Shown here in pieces: positions 32,359-41,258 of a stretch of 61,518 bases of DNA. Location of the stretch: contig NZ_BSDY01000019.1 of NCBI RefSeq assembly GCF_027925155.1, positions 1 through 61,518 on the forward strand, written 5' to 3'. Below the pieces are notes generated by a model. That model searched no databases. It was not told the DNA's origin and saw nothing but the letters and a program-made list of their open reading frames with translations. Position 1 is the first letter of the stretch. Every line of letters starts with the position of its first letter. Position numbers and translations under genes: made by a program. This DNA is from Propionigenium maris DSM 9537. GTDB lineage: Bacteria > Fusobacteriota > Fusobacteriia > Fusobacteriales > Fusobacteriaceae.

Positions 32359-33744
32359 TTAAATTACCAGGTTTATATGATACTCCTCTACTTCCTCTAC
32401 CTGGGGCTTTCCTCTGTTCTCCAGGAACTTCTTTGCATTTTCCGGGAAGAGGGCATACATGAGTACATCCTCCTCAGATTTAGCCAGCTCCCCTATCTCT
32501 GCAGTGATCTTCTCAAACTCAGGCTCAATATCATCTGCAGGTCTGTGGTCGATGGGAGTTTCATCTCCGATTATTACCTTTTTTATCTCCTCGTCCACTG
32601 GTGCCGGCGACTGACCATACATTCCCATTACATAGTCCCTGATTTCCTTAGGTACTACCTTGTATCTGGCTCCAGTAAGGACATTGAATACCGACTGGGT
32701 TCCCACCATCTGAGACAGTGGAGTTACCAGTGGTGGATAACCAAGATCCCTTCTTACTCTGGGGATCTCGTTAAGTACATCCTCATACTTGTCTGCTGCT
32801 CCCTGTCCCTCCAATTGAGATAATAGGTTTGACAGCATTCCTCCGGGGACCTGGTACTTCAGGGTCTTAGGCTCCGTGTCCATCACCTTGGGGTTCAGGA
32901 TTCCCTCGGCTCTGTACTTCTCCTTGATGGGCTTGAAGTAGTCGGCTATCTCAGCTAGGATATCCAGGTTTAGTTGTGGATCCCTCTCATGCCCCTTGAA
33001 TACCTGGGCAAATACCTCGGTAGATGGCTGGGCTGTTCCCCCAGAGAATGGAGATATTCCCGTATCTATAATATCCACCCCGGCTTCCACTGCCTTCATA
33101 TAGAGCATAGACGCAATTCCCGATGTACAGTGGGTATGAAGCTGCACAGGAAGGTCCGATACCTCCTTGATCCTTCTTATGAGCTCATAGGCTACACTGG
33201 GAAGGAGGATTCCCGCCATATCCTTGATACAGATGGAATCTGCACCCATGGCTCCTATCTCCTTCACCTTCTCCACATAGTAGTCCACTGTATGAACCTC
33301 ACTTGTGGTATAGGCGATACACACCTGGGCGTGTCCACCATACTTCTTTGTAGCTTCCACAGATGTTCTGACATTTCTGTAATCGTTTAGGGCATCGAAG
33401 ATCCTTATGATGTCGATACCGTTCTCTATGGATTTCTGCACAAACTTCTCCACCACATCATCTCCGTAGTGTCTGTACCCAAGCAGATTCTGACCTCTAA
33501 GGAGCATCTGAAGCTTGGTGTTCTTTACCCTCTTCCTTATCTCACGAAGTCTCTCCCACGGATCCTCATTGAGGAATCTAATGCAGGCATCAAAAGTAGC
33601 CCCTCCCCACACCTCCATGGCGTGGTATCCAGCCTGATCCATCTTCTCAAGGATTGGCAGGATCTCTTCAGTTTTAAGTCTGGTGGCTATGAGGGACTGG
33701 TGCCCGTCTCTAAGTGCCGTTTCCATTATCTTAAGCTTACTCAA
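32359..33744 (-). CDS. oadA: Oxaloacetate decarboxylase alpha subunit, copy 2
   Basis: A 461-residue carboxyltransferase without a biotin domain. It has TALRDGHQSL at the N-terminus (Asp13), SICIKDMAGIL, and QLHTHCTSG for the metal site. It is about 94 percent identical by eye to copy 1, with changes spread over the surface. The start is TTG behind CAGGAGG. The promoter region has TTAAAA, 18 bp and TATAAA, but no TGTATACA palindrome. This set is therefore probably expressed independently of citrate, for example for oxaloacetate or pyruvate flux from other substrates. Confidence 0.95.
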   Translation of the reverse strand: MSKLKIMETALRDGHQSLIATRLKTEEILPILEKMDQAGYHAMEVWGGATFDACIRFLNEDPWERLREIRKRVKNTKLQMLLRGQNLLGYRHYGDDVVEKFVQKSIENGIDIIRIFDALNDYRNVRTSVEATKKYGGHAQVCIAYTTSEVHTVDYYVEKVKEIGAMGADSICIKDMAGILLPSVAYELIRRIKEVSDLPVQLHTHCTSGIASMLYMKAVEAGVDIIDTGISPFSGGTAQPSTEVFAQVFKGHERDPQLNLDILAEIADYFKPIKEKYRAEGILNPKVMDTEPKTLKYQVPGGMLSNLLSQLEGQGAADKYEDVLNEIPRVRRDLGYPPLVTPLSQMVGTQSVFNVLTGARYKVVPKEIRDYVMGMYGQSPAPVDEEIKKVIIGDETPIDHRPADDIEPEFEKITAEIGELAKSEEDVLMYALFPENAKKFLENRGKPQVEEVEEYHINLVI

Positions 33745-33986
33745 AAAAACAACCTCCTGTTTTTATAATAAAACTTTAATCATCTCATATTTGACAAAAT
33801 AAACTTTATACCATATTTAAGATACACATTTTAACATTTTTCTTCTTTATTTGCACTTTTTTTGAATATAAGATTTTTTTTCGAGACAATAATAAAAGTA
33901 AACGCCAGATAAGAATAAGTGCGTTAACTTATTATACTTCCTTAATTCATACTTCCCTCTATCCCAAAACTACTTTTCTCTTCCAT

Positions 33987-34014
33987 AAAAAAACTCCTGC
34001 CTAAGCAGGAGTTC
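33987..34014 (-). terminator. Terminator of the aminopeptidase gene
   Basis: On the minus strand ACTCCTGC, TTAG and GCAGGAGT are followed by T7. Confidence 0.9.
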
Positions 34015-34017
34015 CCC

Positions 34018-35082
34018 TTATAATTTTACCAGATCTTTAGTTGTTCCATTGAGGATCTCATACCCGTCCCTCTTTACTACGATGTCGTCCTCTATCCTTA
34101 CTCCCCCAAATCCTTCAAGGTAGATTCCAGGCTCGATGGTGATTACCATGTTTTCCTCAAGGACTATCTCCTCAGCCTTAAAGGATACCCCTGGATACTC
34201 GTGGATCTGAAGACCTATTCCGTGCCCCAGTCCGTGGGCAAAATACTCTCCATATCCCTTACCCTCAATATACTCTCTGGCTATCCTATCCAGCTCCCTG
34301 GTTGTTACCCCGGCCTTCACACTTTTCACTGCCAGCTCCTGAGCCTCTCTCACTGTATTATATACCTCCAGGTGCTTCTCTGTAGGGTTGCTTCCCAGGT
34401 AGATAGTTCTTGTCATATCAGATGCATACCCCTTGTAGAAGCATCCGAAATCAAACTTTACAAACCCTTCACTTTCAAGCTTCTTCTCACTTGCCACTCC
34501 GTGAGGCATAGCAGATCTGTAGTTTGATGCTACGATTATATCAAAGGAAGGCCCGTCTGCTCCCCTCTTCTTCATCTGATACTCAAGCTCTGTAGAGAGA
34601 TCCTTCTCCACAGCTCCTTCCTTTATAAGGGGTTTTATAGCTGCAAAAGCTTCATCTGTTATCCTAGCTGCTTCCCTTATTATCTCTATCTCCTCAGGAG
34701 TCTTTATCATCCTTTCTCTCAGGAAGATATCCCCAAGGTCCACAAAATCTATCCCTTCAAAGTTTTTCTCAAAGCTTCTGAACTGAGAAAGGCTCACAGA
34801 GGTATCCTCTATAGCCAGCCTCTTCACACTGTTTTCCTTAAGAAGCTCTGCCACCCTTTCAAGGGGCTGTCTGTCCTCCCTCACTACCTCAAAACCATTG
34901 GGAACTACCTGAGCATCTGCCTGCTCTGTATATCTAAAGTCCGTTATAAAGTATCTCTTCTCTCCCGTTGCAAGAACTACCCCTGTAGTCCCTGTAAATC
35001 CTGAAAAATACCTTACATTTAACATATTGGTAATTAATATTGCATCTGCATTTTTTTGATCCATTATCTTATTTAGTTTCAA
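34018..35082 (-). CDS. Xaa-Pro peptidase (M24B family)
   Basis: A 354-residue cytoplasmic metallopeptidase that removes residues before proline, for peptide recycling. The N-terminal creatinase-like domain covers about 1-125. The catalytic pita-bread domain has FDFGCFYKGYASDMTRT (two Asp ligands), AHGLGHGIGLQIHE (His ligand) and ITIEPGIYLEGFGGVRIEDD (two Glu ligands). All five metal ligands are present. It may be an aminopeptidase (PepP) or a dipeptidase (PepQ). The length of 350-360 is typical of both in Firmicutes and Fusobacteria. It is a single gene with its own terminator. Confidence 0.92.
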   Translation of the reverse strand: MKLNKIMDQKNADAILITNMLNVRYFSGFTGTTGVVLATGEKRYFITDFRYTEQADAQVVPNGFEVVREDRQPLERVAELLKENSVKRLAIEDTSVSLSQFRSFEKNFEGIDFVDLGDIFLRERMIKTPEEIEIIREAARITDEAFAAIKPLIKEGAVEKDLSTELEYQMKKRGADGPSFDIIVASNYRSAMPHGVASEKKLESEGFVKFDFGCFYKGYASDMTRTIYLGSNPTEKHLEVYNTVREAQELAVKSVKAGVTTRELDRIAREYIEGKGYGEYFAHGLGHGIGLQIHEYPGVSFKAEEIVLEENMVITIEPGIYLEGFGGVRIEDDIVVKRDGYEILNGTTKDLVKL

Positions 35083-35221
35083 ATCTATCCCCCCTCTTTT
35101 TTCTCATTATACAGTATTCCCCTCCTGGGGAAAATAGACTTTTGCAAAAATATAGGATTTTTAAACCTTAAAGACCTTATTTTAGATACTGCTTGAAGGT
35201 TGTCTCACCTATCTGGCAAAA

Positions 35222-35250
35222 AATAAAAAAGACCGCCCTCTACTGGGCGG
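35222..35250 (-). terminator. Terminator overlapping small ORF stop
   Basis: On the minus strand GGCCGCCC, AGTAGA and GGGCGGTC are followed by TTTTTTATTTTTT. The hairpin overlaps the last codons and stop of the 40-residue gene. Confidence 0.88.
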
Positions 35251-35362
35251 CCTGCTGCCTTTGATCGTCCTTACTTTCAGTATCCTCTACATACTCCTGA
35301 AGTTCGCTGTCCCATACATACCACTTACCATCTACCTTCTTAAAGTAAGGCTCCCGCTTCAT
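35240..35362 (-). CDS. Small 40-residue acidic protein
   Basis: An ATG with a strong AGAAGGAGGTCTATT site opens a 40-codon frame. It begins MKREPYFKKVDGKWYVWDSE and ends in a Gln/Ala tail (DDQRQQAAQ). The aromatic-rich KWYVWD core and charged tail look like a real small domain. A terminator overlaps the stop codon, which is typical for compact, highly expressed small genes. No family is recognised. It lies between the peptidase gene and the copy 2 hairpin element downstream of mnmA. Confidence 0.65.
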   Translation of the reverse strand: MKREPYFKKVDGKWYVWDSELQEYVEDTESKDDQRQQAAQ

Positions 35363-35462
35363 AATAGACCTCCTTCTGTATCTCCTTCTTCCCTTGCTGT
35401 TATCTTATTATTCTGAAGTTTCTTCCCCTTTCCTTTTTCTTAACCCTCTCTATGGTACACTA

Positions 35463-35559
35463 AAAAAGCAACGTGACGTTGCATCCTGATAATCAGCAGG
35501 AATCCTTATTTCTTCATGTAATTTTTTTATAAATTCTATACTTTCTTTAATAATAAAAA
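35463..35559 (-). repeat. Three-copy hairpin element, copy 2
   Basis: On the minus strand, directly after the mnmA terminator: AAAGAAAGTATAGAATT, variable DNA, then GGATGCAACGTCACGTTGC and T6 (hairpin 35468-35482). Confidence 0.7.
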
Positions 35560-35579
35560 GAGACCCTGAGGTCTCTTGG
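35554..35579 (-). terminator. Terminator of mnmA
   Basis: On the minus strand AAGAGACC, TCA and GGGTCTCT are followed by TTTTATT. Confidence 0.88.
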
Positions 35580-35581
35580 TT

Positions 35582-36658
35582 TTAATATACTATCTTTCCG
35601 CCCCCTACAACTAATCCCTTGTAGTAGACCACCATATGCTGTCCTGGAGCATTCTGGGCATTCTCCTCTGTATATTCAAAGAAGACTCTTCCATCATGGG
35701 TGACAATCCTTCCTGGAAGGCCCCTGCTTGAAAACCTCGGTCTGGCCACAAGCTCCTTCCCATGAAGTTTCTGAAGCTCCACAAGAAATACCGTGTCCAC
35801 AAGCTCCACCTTGGATCTCATGAGCTCATCAAAGTCTCCCAGAACTATCTCATTGCTCTCAGGCCTTATCTCGGTGATAAAGTATGCTCTGGGAAGAACT
35901 ATTCCCAGCCCCCTTCTCTGGCCTATTGTATAGAGCTGATACCCCTCGTGCTGTCCAAAGATCTTTCCCTCCTTGCTGACAAAGTTCCCTGGTTCGATCC
36001 TATCCTCAAGTTTTCTCTTAAGGTACTCCTTATACCCCTCTGGGGCAAAACATATCCCCTGACTATCCTTCTTGGCGTGGGTTGATATCCCCGCCTCCCT
36101 GGCCATCTCCCTTACCTCAGGTTTCTTATATGAACTCAGAGGAAACAGCATCCTCTTAACTACATCCTCCCCCAGTCTGTAGAGCATATAGGTCTGATCC
36201 TTGAGGTCATCCTCAGCAAGCTTCAGCAGGCTTGCATCCAGTTCCTCACTATACTCCACATCGCAGTAATGCCCCGTAGATATATAGTATGCTCCCATCC
36301 TGTTGGCTGCCTCTATGAGCTTCTTTATCTTTATCTTCTCATCACACACTATACACGGAGACGGAGTCATCCCCCTGTTATACTCCTCTATGAAGTAATC
36401 CACTACCTCCCTGTCAAACTCCTCCACAGCGTTCACCACATAGTGGGGGATATCCACCTTGTGGCAGGCTGTTCTGGCATCAAAGATATCATCTAAGCTG
36501 CAGCACGTCTTCACATTGGGGTTCTCACTGGTCTCATCTCCCAGGTGCTTCAGGGTCACCCCTATTACCTCATACCCCTGCTCCTTTAGGAGGAGGGCAG
36601 CCACAGAGGAATCCACTCCCCCGCTCATTCCCACTACTACTCTTTTTTTATCTAACAT
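35582..36658 (-). CDS. mnmA: tRNA-specific 2-thiouridylase MnmA
   Basis: A 358-residue ATP-pyrophosphatase that thiolates U34 of tRNA Lys, Glu and Gln. The PP-loop GMSGGVDSSVAA is at residues 9-20. The catalytic cysteines are expected in TPSPCIVCDEKIK (about 94-106) and SQGICFAPEGY (about 193). The central and C-terminal beta-barrel domains follow (YTIGQRRGLGI). The persulfide sulfur may be supplied by the NifS encoded at 2556. One odd point is CCSLDDIFDARTACHKVDIPHYV near 52, a Cys-rich variant of the usual region. It is a single gene behind AAAGGATAAGAT. Confidence 0.94.
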   Translation of the reverse strand: MLDKKRVVVGMSGGVDSSVAALLLKEQGYEVIGVTLKHLGDETSENPNVKTCCSLDDIFDARTACHKVDIPHYVVNAVEEFDREVVDYFIEEYNRGMTPSPCIVCDEKIKIKKLIEAANRMGAYYISTGHYCDVEYSEELDASLLKLAEDDLKDQTYMLYRLGEDVVKRMLFPLSSYKKPEVREMAREAGISTHAKKDSQGICFAPEGYKEYLKRKLEDRIEPGNFVSKEGKIFGQHEGYQLYTIGQRRGLGIVLPRAYFITEIRPESNEIVLGDFDELMRSKVELVDTVFLVELQKLHGKELVARPRFSSRGLPGRIVTHDGRVFFEYTEENAQNAPGQHMVVYYKGLVVGGGKIVY

Positions 36659-36968
36659 ATCTTATCCTTTCTTTGAGAAAGAAAGTTTTAGAAAACTTCT
36701 TTCATTAAAAACTTTTATAAATTATAATTTTTCATTACTTTTAAGTATTCAAATTTCTTTGCATTACTTCTGTCTTGAAACAGAAGTAACCAAGAGTTCA
36801 AGGCTCATTGAAAATAACTATTCCATAATCAAAAAAGTTTGAAAAAATCGTATCGTCTGCCACACCCTTGTGATAGTCGACGAATATTTTTCTAAACTTT
36901 CTTTTCATATTTCATCTACGCTATTTTCAAATAGCCAAGCTCAATTTATACTTAAACCAATTTTTCTT
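36659..36968. repeat. Intergenic repeat, copy B (gene-free 310 bp)
   Basis: Starts with the inverted repeat CTTTCTTTGAGAAAGAAAG just upstream of mnmA. It then has ACTTCTGTCTTGAAACAGAAGT, and the core ATCGTATCGTCTG...AGTCGACGAATATTTTTCTA at about 36848-36895. It aligns well with copy A at 20940-21120. No ORF is present. Confidence 0.7.
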
Positions 36969-37607
36969 TTACGAAATAAAATAGTATCCTTTAACTTCTT
37001 TACATCTTACCACAACAAAATTCATATAATACTCTTTAATCTTATGAACTTTTTCTTTTATTTCCTCACAATTCTTCTCTTGGTTACTATGCAAGCACAA
37101 TAGTTCCTTTAAGTCTTTCCTCAATACACTTACAGATGATAGAAGACCCCTACTAGGATGACAACATCTTAAAACCCCAACTTCTCTTGTTATTGTATTT
37201 AAGTTATTTTCTATAGTTGATAAATGAGAAAAAATAACATCTATATAAAATTCTAAATTTTCTCCTGTATATCCTGAACTCTTAAATATTGAACCCATGA
37301 ATCCATCAATTCCTCCCTCTAACTCATGTGTTATTTTACGTACTCTATTTCTTTCTGGAATTACAACTGTCATTACATATGTAAGTAAACTTACAAATAA
37401 ACCTGATAAAATTGTCTGAAATAAATTAACATAAGAATTTTTTGAATCTAAGTAACAAAAAAATAAAATCATTAGAATTGTATTAAATACTAAAATAACT
37501 TTCCAACTTTTTAGAGTTAAATTATAGAACTTCCTACTAACTGAACTAGATACATATTCTTTATAAGCTTTTACTATTTTATATTCTCTATATACCTTTA
37601 ATTCCAT
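36969..37607 (-). CDS. Hypothetical membrane protein in a repeat-flanked island
   Basis: 212 residues. Two hydrophobic segments at about 36-52 and 62-86 are followed by a cytoplasmic or extracytoplasmic domain of about 125 residues, with several cysteines (RCCHPSRG, LCLHSN, EKNCEE) and predicted coiled coil. I do not recognise the family. Codon use is much more AT-biased than in the neighbours (Lys AAA, Ile ATA, Leu TTA dominate). Repeats lie directly on both sides (copy B left, copy E right). Both suggest horizontal acquisition. The ribosome-binding site (GGGAGAAAAA) is acceptable. Confidence 0.6.
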   Translation of the reverse strand: MELKVYREYKIVKAYKEYVSSSVSRKFYNLTLKSWKVILVFNTILMILFFCYLDSKNSYVNLFQTILSGLFVSLLTYVMTVVIPERNRVRKITHELEGGIDGFMGSIFKSSGYTGENLEFYIDVIFSHLSTIENNLNTITREVGVLRCCHPSRGLLSSVSVLRKDLKELLCLHSNQEKNCEEIKEKVHKIKEYYMNFVVVRCKEVKGYYFIS

Positions 37608-38151
37608 TTTTTCTCCCTTCAGATATATTGATTCCAGTAATTTTCAATTTTTTATTTAATTTCATTACAATAGCTTACTTTAATTCTTCGTTTGCCGACT
37701 GCAGATAGTCGTCGAGCTCCACTTATCCTCTACCTCGTTTCGTTGTACTCATTAGGTTCTATCTAGAGCCCCTAAAAGAAACGGAAGCTATGTTATACTT
37801 CCAAAGACAATTATCGGAAGTCTTGATTTTTCGGATACATTTGTATCAAGATAAAGGTATCAAATTTTTTTAGGTACCTTTTGTATCAAGACAAAAGGCA
37901 CAACTCACATCACTATATTTTATCATAAAATTATAATTTTAATTACCCCCATCCCTTTCTTAGATTTCCTCTTATTTTTTAAGGAAAACACCCACCATAT
38001 AGGTGGACTTTGTCCACTTATTTATTAAATTTATATAAAACATATTAAATTTTTAACAAAAATTTGATTATTATTTCAAGGTTATGCTAATCTTGTACCG
38101 TAATTAGATATTACAAGTGTATTTTCAAAAAAACAATGATTAGGAGTGTGT
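37608..38151. repeat. Intergenic repeat copy E and MFS promoter region
   Basis: 37691-37905 is repeat copy E: core GCCGACTGCAGATAGTCGTCGAG, then a conserved end AAAGACAATTATCGGAAGTC, and the GATACATTTGTATC palindrome. It aligns with copy F at 41955-42165. A GTGGAC/GTCCAC hairpin lies at about 38002-38019. A plausible plus-strand promoter (TTGATT 38064-38069, 18 bp, TAATCT 38088-38093) precedes the MFS gene. No ORF is present. Confidence 0.6.
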
Positions 38152-39363
38152 ATGAAAAGAAGAGAATTTTATATCATAAGTGGATTGGTAATGTTTTTGT
38201 GTATGGGGACGATCTACTCATGGGGAGTTTTTCAAAAACCCCTTGTTGAGGCCCTTAAAGACGCCCACGGAGTAAGCATATCATCTACCATGGCAAGTAT
38301 GCCCTACACAGTATTTTTAATGTTTTATGCTTTTTCCATGCCTGTGGCTGGGTTATTTATCAAAAAGATAAACCCGAAGATCCTTGCCATAGGAGGATCG
38401 CTGCTCATATCTATAGCATGGATCCTCGCGGGAACTGCTGACAGTATTGAGTTTATTATAGCTACCTATGGAGTTCTTGGGGGAATTGGTGTAGGTATAG
38501 TATATGGTATACCTATGGCTATTGTAACTGAGTGGTTCCCTGACAAAAAAGGTTTTGCTGTGGGACTGACCCTTTTGGGATTTGGGCTCTCTCCATTTAT
38601 CACTGCTCCTCTCGCTACTGAGCTGATAATAATGTTTGGGGTATTTTCTGCCTTTAAGATCCTGGGAGTAACATTTGCTGTTATCCTGAGTCTTCTCTCC
38701 CTTACCCTTAAGTTTCCGGAGAAGAAGGAAGGCCACCACTACGTAGGAACTGGCCCATCTGGAGAATTTACTCCTGTGGAGATGGTAAAGACTCCTACTT
38801 TCTATGCTTTGTGGACATGTTATGTCATCGGGACCTTCTCAGGTCTTATGATCATAGGACTTTCCAGCAGCTATGCCCAGGAGGTTGTTAACCTTACTCC
38901 GGTAAAGGCAGCTTTCTTCACATCCTTCTTTGCCATCTTCAATGGTATAGGAAGACCCATCTTCGGTGCCCTTACAGATAAACTGGGAACAAAGAGGACT
39001 ATCGCTATATCCTATACCCTGATAATAACTGCAGGAGTTCTTTCCTTGTTATTTGCAGGAAATATCATCGTCTTTGCCGTGGCCTTTGCCATAATGTGGC
39101 TAAACCTTGGAGGTTGGCTGGCTATTGCCCCTGCTTCCACGGTAAACTTATTTGGAAAGACCCACTATACAGCAAACTACGGGATCCTCTTTACTGCATA
39201 TGGAATAGGAGCCCTTATCCAGGGGTTTGTTGGAGGATATATTAGGGAGACCTTCGGTTCCTATGCATATATCTTCTATCCTGTAATCCTGGTCTGTGCT
39301 CTGGGACTACTGCTGTCATCAGGATTTATCAAATCAAAGAAAAAAGCTGCTGATGCAGCATAA
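38152..39363 (+). CDS. MFS transporter of the oxalate:formate antiporter (OxlT-like) type
   Basis: About 403 residues with twelve hydrophobic segments. The first helix, FLCMGTIYSWGVFQKPL, and the loop PDKKGFAVGLTLLGFG are typical of OxlT-like carriers, which exchange small organic acids across the inner membrane. The second half begins with TPTFYALWTCYVIGTFSGLM. The substrate cannot be assigned; carboxylates are likely given the family. I use the ATG at 38152, spaced 5 bp from AGGAG. The GTG at 38146 overlaps that site. It is a single plus-strand gene with a bidirectional terminator. Confidence 0.85.
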   Translation: MKRREFYIISGLVMFLCMGTIYSWGVFQKPLVEALKDAHGVSISSTMASMPYTVFLMFYAFSMPVAGLFIKKINPKILAIGGSLLISIAWILAGTADSIEFIIATYGVLGGIGVGIVYGIPMAIVTEWFPDKKGFAVGLTLLGFGLSPFITAPLATELIIMFGVFSAFKILGVTFAVILSLLSLTLKFPEKKEGHHYVGTGPSGEFTPVEMVKTPTFYALWTCYVIGTFSGLMIIGLSSSYAQEVVNLTPVKAAFFTSFFAIFNGIGRPIFGALTDKLGTKRTIAISYTLIITAGVLSLLFAGNIIVFAVAFAIMWLNLGGWLAIAPASTVNLFGKTHYTANYGILFTAYGIGALIQGFVGGYIRETFGSYAYIFYPVILVCALGLLLSSGFIKSKKKAADAA

Positions 39364-39364
39364 A

Positions 39365-39396
39365 AAGAGCAGCTGTCTTATGACAGCTGCTTTTAA
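39365..39396. terminator. Bidirectional terminator between MFS and channel genes
   Basis: AGCAGCTGTC, TTAT and GACAGCTGCT with a T run on the plus side and AAAAA on the left. Confidence 0.88.
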
Positions 39397-39397
39397 T

Positions 39398-40348
39398 TTA
39401 TCCCTTGTCTATTCTGTTTCCCAGTTTTTTATCTATCAATTCCTCTATATCAGCCAACAGTTCCTCCTTGAGATTTTTCATCTCATTTTGTCTTGTATGA
39501 AATTTTTCTATATCTTCCATAAGCTCCTTCCTAAACTTATCGTTCTCATCCTGCTTTACAGAGTGCTCCTCAGTTTCAGAGCTGAGGATTATCCCAAGGG
39601 AAAAACTCAGTAGGAATACTCCCAGGATAGACTCTATAACTGCCACAGTCTGAGCAACCCAGCTCTCTGGATATATATCTCCAAATCCAACACTGGTAAG
39701 GGTTATAAAGCTGTAGTAGATATGTCTGAAGTAAAGTTTTACTCCACCCAGGTCCTCCGCCATCTCCAGACTCATATTAGAGAAGGCAGGTTCAGGGGAC
39801 AGAGTTGTTATGAGAGCATAGACAAATCCAAAGCTTACCCCCATACTTACATAGGTCATAAACACTATTATGGTGTCCCTTCCCGTTGGCTTTCTCCTCT
39901 TGAAGATCACATCTAAGAACACATACCTTATGAGGACTATGTGTCCTATGGCGATAGCCAGAAGATTCAGTCCCGTTACACCTATATAGAAGAAGCTGGA
40001 CCTGTCTATCTCTACCCTTCCTCCCTTGGACTGTATCCCCATGAAGAGGGGAACAAAGAGGAGAAAGTAGAGGATCATATATATGGCATAGAGGGGATTT
40101 TGCCTTATCTTTCTCAGAAAGCCAATCCTGAAAACAAAGAGTACCGGAGCTATATTCATAAATATCATAGGGAAGTAGTTAAAGAGTACTCCCTCGATAT
40201 CCCCTATATACTCCCCATTGGGGTTATTTATCTCTGCCAGCAGAGCCAGAAGAAGGGAGAGTATAAAAGCCAGAGCCAGCACCTTTCTACTTCTCAGAGC
40301 TCCATAACTATTGATAACTTTTCTTAGCCGCCTAAACAAATCTATCAC
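39398..40348 (-). CDS. Six-helix potassium channel family protein
   Basis: 316 residues with six hydrophobic segments. Between the last two lies the pore helix and filter TLTSVGFGDIYPES (about 210-223), where the K+-selectivity sequence is TSVGFGD instead of the classic TVGYGD. Residues 255-316 form a charged coiled coil (FRKELMEDIEKFHTRQNEMKN), probably a cytoplasmic tetramer zipper. There is no RCK or cyclic-nucleotide domain and no regular S4 arginine ladder. So it is probably a leak-type or non-classically gated channel. It starts with GTG inside the stop of birA (4-bp overlap), so it is translationally coupled. Confidence 0.83.
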   Translation of the reverse strand: MIDLFRRLRKVINSYGALRSRKVLALAFILSLLLALLAEINNPNGEYIGDIEGVLFNYFPMIFMNIAPVLFVFRIGFLRKIRQNPLYAIYMILYFLLFVPLFMGIQSKGGRVEIDRSSFFYIGVTGLNLLAIAIGHIVLIRYVFLDVIFKRRKPTGRDTIIVFMTYVSMGVSFGFVYALITTLSPEPAFSNMSLEMAEDLGGVKLYFRHIYYSFITLTSVGFGDIYPESWVAQTVAVIESILGVFLLSFSLGIILSSETEEHSVKQDENDKFRKELMEDIEKFHTRQNEMKNLKEELLADIEELIDKKLGNRIDKG

Positions 40349-41055
40349 CTCTCAAAGGAGATATGTATCTCTCCCACATCATAGTTTCTTCTCTCACCCT
40401 CTACATCCACAACAAGGGTTCCGTCGGAAGCTACCTCCCTGGCCACTCCCTCCTCAATCCTGTTTCTGAGATCTATCTTTACGGGTCTGTTTTTCAGGTA
40501 GTTTTTGGAGTTAATTTCATAGAGAAGCTCGCTCCACCCTCCCATGAGAAATTTACTATAGCATCTCTTAAATTCCTCTATAATTTTAAGAGCTACCTCC
40601 TCCGGTTCATAGGATCTGCCGCTCTCTCTGGAAAGGGATGTTGCCCTTCTCTCCAACTCCCCAAACTCGGTATTGTTAACATTTACCCCTATACCTATGA
40701 TAAAGAATCCCTCTACCTTCTCCACCAGGATTCCCGATACCTTTTTTTCATTTAGGTATACATCGTTGGTCCACTTAAACTGATAATCCCCAGCCTCTAT
40801 ACCCTCCAGAGCTCTCAGTACCGATACTCCCACCACAAGGGGTAGTTTTCTCCACTCCTCCAGGGGAAGATACTCCTCCTCCTTGAGGGCAAAGGAAAAT
40901 AGTGCTGCTCCCTCAGGGGACTTCCACTCATTTCCCCTTCTTCCCCTTCCTGCAGTCTGTACTTCTGCTATAGCCATATCGTAGTTTTCCAGATCTCTTC
41001 TTCCCTTTAAGAAGGTATTTGTAGAATCTATCTCATTAAACCTGTATATTCTCAT
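40345..41055 (-). CDS. birA: Biotin-[carboxylase/carrier] ligase BirA (class I)
   Basis: 236 residues. It activates biotin with ATP and attaches it to the carrier lysine, such as Lys86 of the two decarboxylase carriers. The motif GRGRRGNEW at about 37-45 binds biotinyl-AMP. KWTNDVYLNEKKVSGIL at about 93-109 and GIGVNVNNT near 121 complete the catalytic core. The small C-terminal SH3-like domain is present. There is no N-terminal helix-turn-helix, so it cannot act as the bio repressor. It overlaps the start of the channel gene. Confidence 0.93.
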   Translation of the reverse strand: MRIYRFNEIDSTNTFLKGRRDLENYDMAIAEVQTAGRGRRGNEWKSPEGAALFSFALKEEEYLPLEEWRKLPLVVGVSVLRALEGIEAGDYQFKWTNDVYLNEKKVSGILVEKVEGFFIIGIGVNVNNTEFGELERRATSLSRESGRSYEPEEVALKIIEEFKRCYSKFLMGGWSELLYEINSKNYLKNRPVKIDLRNRIEEGVAREVASDGTLVVDVEGERRNYDVGEIHISFER

Positions 41056-41154
41056 TCCTCTTTCCTCCTATCTCCTTTATCTCTCTCAGCCTCGTCTATT
41101 AACCCTATTATATCACGCTAAAGAAAATTTTTATTCCCCTTTAATCTATTTTTT

Positions 41155-41245
41155 AGATTGATCTACCGATAAGCTGCAAACTACGACTCATCCTTTGCAG
41201 GTTGGACCTTCAACGAGGACCTTCCCCTTGAAAAATAATTCAAAT
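41155..41245. repeat. Weak relative of the intergenic repeat family
   Basis: GCTGCAAACTACGACTC...TTTGCAG forms a hairpin and resembles the CTGCA/CGAC core of the other copies, but similarity is short. No gene lies in 41056-41305. Confidence 0.35.
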
Positions 41246-41258
41246 TAATAAGCAAACT

